From an uncultured Clostridia bacterium (GTDB taxonomy: Bacteria; Bacillota; Clostridia; Peptostreptococcales; Anaerovoracaceae): 9,479 bases of DNA. The stretch spans positions 1 to 9,479 of the forward strand of contig CAMIWY010000032.1 in assembly GCA_946402595.1 (NCBI GenBank). Direction: 5' to 3'. Positions 5,314-9,479 of the stretch are shown one piece after another. The translations under genes and the position numbers were made by a program. Each line of letters opens with the position of its first letter. Position 1 is the stretch's first letter. The notes beneath the pieces are model-generated. The model saw only the letters and a list, made by a program, of their open reading frames with translations. It made no database searches and had not been told where the DNA came from.

Positions 5314-6249
5314 ATGAGTGAACTGAAAAAGATCCCTACCCGTAACGGATTTGGTGACGAAATCGTAGCGGTTGGTAAAGACCATCCGGAAGTAGTCGTT
5401 CTGGACATAGATATCGGCAAGAGCTGCAAGACTCAGGACTTCAGAAAAGAGCTTCCTGATCAGTACATCAACGTAGGTATCGCTGAGCAGAACGGTGCTG
5501 CAGTAGCTGCAGGACTCGCAACATGCGGCAAGGTTCCTTTCGTAGTAACATACGCAGCATTCGGTTCAATGAGAATCTGCGAGATGATCAGACAGGAGAT
5601 CTGCTACACCAACCTCAACGTCAAGATCGCATGCTCACACGGCGGATTCACACCGGCTAACGACGGTGCTTCCCACCAGGCTATCGAGGACATGGGTATC
5701 CTCAGAACTATTCCTAACATCTCGATCATGATGCCGGCTGACTACAATCAGGCACGCAAGCTGGTAAGAGCAGCTGCTGAGACTTACGGACCAATGTATC
5801 TCAGATTCACAAGAGATGCTATGGAGCAGGTTTACGGACCGGACGTAGAGTTCGAGATCGGCAAGGCATATCAGATCCAGGATGGTAAAGATGTAGCTAT
5901 CATCGCTAACGGAGATACAGTATCCCTCGCTATCAAGGCTGCAAAGGAGCTCGAGGCAAAGGGAATCTCCGCAAGAGTACTCGACATGCACACAATCAAG
6001 CCTCTTGATGTTGATGCAGTCAAGGCATGCGTAGAGGAGATCGGCAAGGTCATCACAGTAGAAGACCACAACATCATCAACGGACTCGGAAGTGCTGTAT
6101 GCGAAGTTGCTGCTGAGATGGGCAAGGGTATCGTAAAGAGAATCGGTATCCAGGATCAGTTCGGTGAGTCTGCTCCTTATGAGAGACTGCTCGCCAAGAA
6201 CGGCATCACAGTTGAGAACATCGTAGCTACAGCTGAGGCTCTTCAGTAG
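5314..6249 (+). CDS. tkt: Transketolase, C-terminal (pyrimidine-binding plus C-terminal domain) subunit
   Basis: 311 residues, normal for this half. Residues 1-165 form the pyrimidine-binding domain, with the catalytic glutamate of the cofactor in VGIAEQN (Glu58), then FVVTYAAF (76-83), SHGG (108-111) and DGASHQAIED (117-126), whose His121 lies in the active site. Residues 185-311 form the transketolase C-terminal domain, with MHTIKPLD (225-232), VEDHNIINGLGS (249-260) and FGESAPYERLL (283-293). It supplies the second half of the active site of the 4459 gene product. Spacing from that gene is 15 bp, with AGGAGG at 5300-5305 and an 8-nt gap to ATG. After the stop there is a 201-bp gap with two hairpins before the phosphofructokinase gene. 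No promoter is evident there, so some transcripts may continue. DXS-type enzymes were considered, but they are single-chain and differ in these motifs. Confidence 0.92.
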   Translation: MSELKKIPTRNGFGDEIVAVGKDHPEVVVLDIDIGKSCKTQDFRKELPDQYINVGIAEQNGAAVAAGLATCGKVPFVVTYAAFGSMRICEMIRQEICYTNLNVKIACSHGGFTPANDGASHQAIEDMGILRTIPNISIMMPADYNQARKLVRAAAETYGPMYLRFTRDAMEQVYGPDVEFEIGKAYQIQDGKDVAIIANGDTVSLAIKAAKELEAKGISARVLDMHTIKPLDVDAVKACVEEIGKVITVEDHNIINGLGSAVCEVAAEMGKGIVKRIGIQDQFGESAPYERLLAKNGITVENIVATAEALQ

Positions 6250-6299
6250 AGCATAATACAGAATTCATATTTGCCACTCTCGCACAACGGCAGGGAAGC

Positions 6300-6327
6300 T
6301 GCGGCACAATGCTCCTTATGTGCCGCA
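6300..6327 (+). other. Hairpin in the tkt-pfp gap, loop exposing CTCCTT
   Basis: TGCGGCACA (6300-6308) and TGTGCCGCA (6319-6327) form a perfect 9-bp stem around a 10-nt loop that reads ATGCTCCTTA. No T-tract follows, so it is more likely an RNA stability or processing element than a terminator. The loop carries an anti-Shine-Dalgarno-like CTCCTT. Confidence 0.5.
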
Positions 6328-6371
6328 CACTCTGACCGGAGGGGCACTTAAGACAGAACTCCTTACATATC

Positions 6372-6423
6372 TTTCAGGCAAATAAGATCAGCGGGATGCG
6401 GTCAGCATCCCGCGGGCCTGAAA
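6372..6423 (+). other. Large two-tier hairpin in the leader of the phosphofructokinase gene
   Basis: The inner stem GCGGGATGC (6391-6399) / GCATCCCGC (6405-6413) is perfect, with a 5-nt loop. The outer stem TTTCAGGC (6372-6379) / GCCTGAAA (6416-6423) is also perfect. The two are separated by 11 unpaired bases on the left and 2 on the right. It ends about 13 nt before the weak AAGGG ribosome site (6438-6442). No poly-T follows. It may set differential expression of pfp relative to tkt, or be an RNA processing site. It does not match a riboswitch class that I recognise. Confidence 0.5.
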
Positions 6424-6450
6424 ACACAGGAACAGAAAAGGGCTTTAAAT

Positions 6451-7686
6451 ATGAAAATAAAAGGAAACATCATTGTCGGACAGTCAGGGGGACCGACGGC
6501 AGTAATCAATTCAAGTCTCGCAGGAGTGATCGAGGCGGCAAGAGATGCAGGCGTCAAAAAGATATATGGCATGCACTGCGGAATAGAGGGGCTTCTTAAA
6601 GAGGATATCGTTGATCTTAATGACCATATCAAAACGTCACAGGATCTCGCTCTTCTGAGAAGGACCCCTTCTGCATTCCTCGGATCCTGCAGATACAAGC
6701 TCCCTGAGATCGAGGGAAATGAAGCAGTATACGAGAAGCTGTTCGGAATACTGGAAAAGTACAACATCGAATACCTTCTCTACAACGGCGGCAACGACTC
6801 AATGGACACAGTCAAAATGCTGTCAGATTATGCCGCAACTCACAACAAGTCTCAGAAATTCATGGGTATTCCGAAGACCATCGACAATGATCTGCCTATG
6901 ACAGACCATTGCCCTGGATTCGGATCAGCAGCAAAGTATATCGCTGCATCGATGAAAGAAATCATCAGAGACAACGCAGTGTATGGAGCAGCTAGAACCA
7001 ACATAGTTATCGTAGAGATCATGGGAAGACACGCAGGATGGCTGACAGCAGCATCGATGCTGTCCAAGGGACCAGACTGCGACGGACCGGATCTCGTCTA
7101 TCTGCCTGAAGTTGCATTTGATCCTAAAGACTTCATGAAGAGGGTCAAGGAGCTCGCGAAGAAGAAACATTCTATCGTCATCGCAGTATCAGAAGGGATA
7201 AAACTTGCAGACGGAAGATTTGTTTGCGAGCTTGAGGGCGAATCCGGAAAGCTTGATGCTTTCGGTCACAAGCAGCTGTCGGGAGTAGGCTCATACCTCG
7301 CATCCATGATTACTGCAGAGACAGAGTTCAAGGCACGCTCAATAGAGTTCTCAACTCTTCAGAGATGCGCAGCACATCTGACATCACTTACAGATGCAGA
7401 CGAGGCTTACGGAGCAGGCTATCTTGCAGCAAAGAAGGCAATGGAAGGAAATACCGGAATGATGGTCACCATCCAGGTCACTTCAAGAAAGCCATACATA
7501 GTCGAGTACAGCCAGTTTGACATCCATGAGATCGCCAATGTAGAGCGCAAAGTGCCGCAGAGCTGGATCATCAACGATGGTACTTATGTAAGCGACGAAT
7601 TCATCACTTATGCAAGACCGCTGATCATCGGAGAGCTGCAGCCGCATTTTGCCGGAGGGGTACCGGCACATATCACACTTGAATAG
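6451..7686 (+). CDS. pfp: PPi-dependent 6-phosphofructokinase (diphosphate--fructose-6-phosphate 1-phosphotransferase)
   Basis: 411 residues, typical of the mid-length PPi-PFK group. The enzyme reversibly phosphorylates fructose-6-phosphate with pyrophosphate. Motifs: GQSGGPTAVIN (10-20), GGNDSMDT (113-120), PKTIDNDLP (141-149) with catalytic Asp145, and MGRHAGWL (191-198). The Asp at 116 and Lys at 142 replace the two glycines of ATP enzymes, and this pair is the accepted marker for pyrophosphate use. Asn115 replaces the Asp that precedes it in many relatives. In organisms without transaldolase, enzymes of this kind also phosphorylate sedoheptulose-7-phosphate, which would fit the transketolase genes immediately upstream. 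The start ATG has only a weak AAGGG site 8 nt before it. The gene is followed after 65 bp by the FadR-type regulator, probably in the same transcript. No TGTC-type operator is seen in front. Confidence 0.88.
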   Translation: MKIKGNIIVGQSGGPTAVINSSLAGVIEAARDAGVKKIYGMHCGIEGLLKEDIVDLNDHIKTSQDLALLRRTPSAFLGSCRYKLPEIEGNEAVYEKLFGILEKYNIEYLLYNGGNDSMDTVKMLSDYAATHNKSQKFMGIPKTIDNDLPMTDHCPGFGSAAKYIAASMKEIIRDNAVYGAARTNIVIVEIMGRHAGWLTAASMLSKGPDCDGPDLVYLPEVAFDPKDFMKRVKELAKKKHSIVIAVSEGIKLADGRFVCELEGESGKLDAFGHKQLSGVGSYLASMITAETEFKARSIEFSTLQRCAAHLTSLTDADEAYGAGYLAAKKAMEGNTGMMVTIQVTSRKPYIVEYSQFDIHEIANVERKVPQSWIINDGTYVSDEFITYARPLIIGELQPHFAGGVPAHITLE

Positions 7687-7696
7687 TCGATTTTGC

Positions 7697-7725
7697 CCGG
7701 CTGCGGAAGACCGTCAGTCAGCCGG
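7697..7725 (+). other. Hairpin between pfp and the regulator gene
   Basis: CCGGCTG (7697-7703) and CAGCCGG (7719-7725) form a perfect 7-bp stem with a 15-nt loop, 10 nt after the pfp stop. No T-run follows, so it probably does not end transcription. It may lower read-through or stabilise the upstream mRNA. Confidence 0.4.
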
Positions 7726-7751
7726 ATGGATAAAGACAGAGAGGAAAAGAT

Positions 7752-8480
7752 ATGGTACAGAAGCCATCATATCTCGCCAGCTTGAAAAAAGAATCAGTTG
7801 TACAGAGTGTAATAAACCGCCTCACCGAGGGAATGAGAAGGGGAGAGCTGAAGCCGGGGGACAAGATCCCGACTGAGCCTGAACTGGCTGATTCTCTGGG
7901 TGTGGCAAGAAGCAGCATCAGAGAAGCAATCAAGATCCTGACTTACCTGGGAGTGCTTGAAAGCAAGCGCCATGAAGGAACGTTCGTATGCAGCGGGTTC
8001 GAAGAAAGCATGATAGACCCTATGGTTTACGGCATCATCCTCAATCAGGATTCTTTCGACAATCTGATGGAGCTCAGAGAGATGACCGAAGCCGGACTTC
8101 TGCGACTTGCAATTAAACACCACGATAAGGAAGAGGTAGCAGAACTGGAACAGAGGCTTCGCGAAATGGAAGCCACTCTCGGGGGCACCGATGAGGAGGC
8201 AATCAAAGCATTCTTTGAGGCAGACGACAGATTTCACGACACGATCTCAGAAATGGGAAAGAATGCAATGGCTGACAAGATAAATAAAGTCGTCAGAACA
8301 CTTACCTATGCCGTGAGATATGAAACTGTTTCATCGATGATAAAACAGGGCAAAGGGCGCAAGCTGTTTGAAGCTCACACCGTTTTGCTCGACGCCATAA
8401 AGCAAGGTAACGAGGAAAATCTCAGTGAGAAAGTCAGAGAGACTTATTTCGAGACCGAGCTCATGGAAAGGAGGTGCTGA
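7752..8480 (+). CDS. GntR-family transcription regulator, FadR subfamily (FCD domain)
   Basis: 242 residues, normal for FadR-type regulators. The N-terminal winged helix (about 14-80) has the family pattern: GELKPGDKIPTEPELADSLGVARSSIREAI (residues 31-60 contain it), then LGVLESKRHEGTFV with the wing. Residues 100-235 form the all-helical FCD effector domain, which in relatives binds carboxylates, often through a metal held by Asp and His residues. Asp158 and His162 (DxxxH) and His209 are visible, but the middle histidine of the usual set is not obvious. Related regulators control organic-acid and sugar-acid uptake and catabolism, and they commonly bind GT-N3-AC dyads. The TGTCKGACA cores in front of three nearby transcripts fit this, so it is the best local candidate for their regulator. 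The ATG follows GAGG (7741-7744) by 7 nt. It lies downstream of pfp and upstream of a TRAP receptor. It carries no copy of the 16-mer in its own upstream region, so autoregulation through that site is unlikely. Confidence 0.9.
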   Translation: MVQKPSYLASLKKESVVQSVINRLTEGMRRGELKPGDKIPTEPELADSLGVARSSIREAIKILTYLGVLESKRHEGTFVCSGFEESMIDPMVYGIILNQDSFDNLMELREMTEAGLLRLAIKHHDKEEVAELEQRLREMEATLGGTDEEAIKAFFEADDRFHDTISEMGKNAMADKINKVVRTLTYAVRYETVSSMIKQGKGRKLFEAHTVLLDAIKQGNEENLSEKVRETYFETELMERRC

Positions 8481-8505
8481 TTTCTACAGGGAAAGGGATA
8501 CTGAA

Positions 8506-8523
8506 GGTTTCGTAAAAGAAACC
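8506..8523 (+). other. Short hairpin after the regulator gene
   Basis: GGTTTC (8506-8511) and GAAACC (8518-8523) pair across a 6-nt loop, about 25 nt after the regulator stop. The stem is short and no T-tract follows, so this is at best a weak terminator. Read-through from the regulator to the next gene remains possible. Confidence 0.3.
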
Positions 8524-8553
8524 GCAAAGACTATGCAAATCATTAGGTTTTAT

Positions 8554-8571
8554 TTGACTTAAACAAGTCAA
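8554..8571 (+). promoter_or_regulatory. Operator-like palindrome upstream of the second dctP
   Basis: TTGACTT (8554-8560) and AAGTCAA (8565-8571) are perfect arms around AAAC. Written as half-sites it is TGAC-N8-GTCA, the same 16-bp frame as TGTC-N8-GACA elsewhere but with one base changed in each half. It ends 6 bp before the GGAGG of the next gene, so a bound protein, or an RNA hairpin, would affect that gene directly. No convincing -10/-35 pair was found nearby. Confidence 0.5.
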
Positions 8572-8586
8572 CGAATGGAGGAAAAA

Positions 8587-9479
8587 ATGAAGAAGAAATT
8601 ATTAGCTCTCATGATGGCAGCTGTAATGGTATTTGCACTTGCAGCATGTGGCGGTGGTTCATCAGACAGCGGCGAAGCCGCAGACTCCAATGAATTTGCC
8701 GGCGGCCAGACTTTTGCAATCAAAATCGGCCACAGTGACACCACATCCAACCTTATCCACGTTTCTCTTGAGAACTTCAAGGCTTACGTTGAGGAGCAGT
8801 CCGGCGGCGCTGTAACAGTAGACATCTACGCAGCAGAGCAGCTCGGATCCAACGCAGAAATGGCAGAGATGATCGAGATGGGATCACTCGACGCTATGAT
8901 GATGCCTCAGGGCCAGGAAGCTACACTTGCACCTAAGATCAACACACTCGGACTTCCGTTCCTCTTCGAGGATTATGAATCCGTATACAAAGTACTTGAC
9001 AGCGAAATCGGTGAAGAGCTCGTTGCTGACCTTGCTGATCACAACATGATCCAGCTTGCTTACTGGGAGAACGGTCTCCGTCAGACAACTAACTCCAAGA
9101 GACCTCTGAATGGACCGGATGACTTCAAGGGACTCAAGATCCGTACACCTGAGGATGCTATGACAATCGCTATCTTCGAGGCACTCGGCGCTTCGCCTTC
9201 ACCTCTTGCATTCTCCGAGCTGTACCTCGCTCTCCAGCAGGGTACATTCGATGGTCAGGAGAACCCTATATCCAACATCCACGCTAACAACTTCCAGGAT
9301 GTACAGAAGTATCTCGCTATGACCAACCACAAGTATGAGTGCAAGAACATGATCTTCTCCCTGACTTCATGGGAAAAGTATCCTGAAGATGTTCAGAACC
9401 TCCTCAAGGAAGCTGCTAAGAAGTTCGGTGATGAGCACAGACAGGCTATCGTAGACAGCCAGGATCAGCAGCTCAAGGA
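8587..9479 (+). CDS. dctP: TRAP-type solute-binding lipoprotein (DctP family), second copy, 3' end outside window
   Basis: 297 complete codons are visible and the frame is open at the window edge. The signal peptide MKKKLLALMMAAVMVFALAAC has a clear lipobox LAAC with Cys21, followed by a Gly/Ser-rich linker. The mature part shows the DctP series: GHSDT (48-52), LDAMMMPQG (101-109), LGLPFLF (121-127), YWENGLRQTTNS (159-170), GLKIRTP (182-188) with the carboxylate-binding Arg186, and QGTFDGQENP (218-227). It should capture an organic or sugar acid outside the membrane and pass it to TRAP permease subunits, which would be expected just downstream of the window. The ATG follows GGAGG (8577-8581) by 5 nt. 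Compared with the copy at 1716 it has stronger codon bias (CTC, GCT, GTA) and a better ribosome site, so it is probably the more abundant receptor. Its neighbour is the FadR-type regulator upstream. Confidence 0.9.
   Translation, partial: MKKKLLALMMAAVMVFALAACGGGSSDSGEAADSNEFAGGQTFAIKIGHSDTTSNLIHVSLENFKAYVEEQSGGAVTVDIYAAEQLGSNAEMAEMIEMGSLDAMMMPQGQEATLAPKINTLGLPFLFEDYESVYKVLDSEIGEELVADLADHNMIQLAYWENGLRQTTNSKRPLNGPDDFKGLKIRTPEDAMTIAIFEALGASPSPLAFSELYLALQQGTFDGQENPISNIHANNFQDVQKYLAMTNHKYECKNMIFSLTSWEKYPEDVQNLLKEAAKKFGDEHRQAIVDSQDQQLK

Noticed and set aside
5635..6069. Minus-strand frame of 144 codons inside the transketolase C-subunit gene
   Set aside because: It is Cys/Leu/Ser-rich low-complexity translation opposite a conserved enzyme, with no start signal or family likeness.
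6474..6482. TGTCGGACA at the start of the phosphofructokinase gene as a further operator
   Set aside because: It encodes part of the conserved VGQSGG motif, and the second half-site (GACA after 8 nt) is absent. Probably chance.
7794..8237. Minus-strand frame of 147 codons inside the FadR-type regulator
   Set aside because: It overlaps the winged helix and FCD coding region entirely and has no independent coding evidence.

Overview
The window looks like chromosome of an anaerobic Gram-positive bacterium, probably a Clostridia-type Firmicute. The reasons are strong AGGAGG-type ribosome binding sites, lipobox (LxxC) signal peptides on the solute-binding proteins, a transketolase split into two genes, a PPi-dependent phosphofructokinase, and closely packed same-strand genes of moderate GC. 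Genus cannot be told from this stretch. All genes lie on the + strand and there are no mobile elements, tRNAs or CRISPR arrays.

Layout: (1) 1-229, 3' end of an AEC-family carboxylate permease, closed by a terminator. (2) 310-1494, promoter P1, a ketopantoate-reductase-family oxidoreductase, and a strong terminator. (3) 1525-4133, promoter P2, a TRAP-type solute-binding lipoprotein, then an ESS/GltS-like symporter instead of TRAP membrane subunits. (4) 4279-6249, promoter P3 and a split transketolase (N- and C-terminal halves). (5) 6250-8480, a structured intergenic region, PPi-phosphofructokinase, and a FadR-type GntR regulator. (6) 8554-9479, a palindrome, then a second TRAP solute-binding lipoprotein that runs off the window.

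The most striking feature is a promoter-operator module of exactly 60 bp, present three times (350-409, 1576-1635, 4298-4357). Each copy has a TTGC-type -35, a 17-bp spacer, a TAAYAT -10, a conserved A at the expected start of transcription, and the invariant 16-mer TGTCTGACAAAGGACA at about +10 to +25. A diverged fourth operator copy sits upstream of P1. The module ties oxidoreductase, uptake genes and transketolase into one local regulon. The FadR-family protein at 7752-8480 is the obvious candidate regulator, since TGTCKGACA contains the GT-N3-AC core typical of that family.

Taken together the window reads as a catabolic locus for an organic acid or sugar acid: periplasmic capture and carrier uptake, an NAD(P)H 2-keto/2-hydroxy acid oxidoreductase, then C2-unit transfer and PPi-dependent phosphorylation into the pentose-phosphate/glycolytic pool. 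The substrate is not evident. The two unusual combinations are a TRAP receptor paired with an ESS symporter, and transketolase beside PPi-PFK, which suggests a transaldolase-free sedoheptulose-bisphosphate route. These functional links are inferences from gene context.
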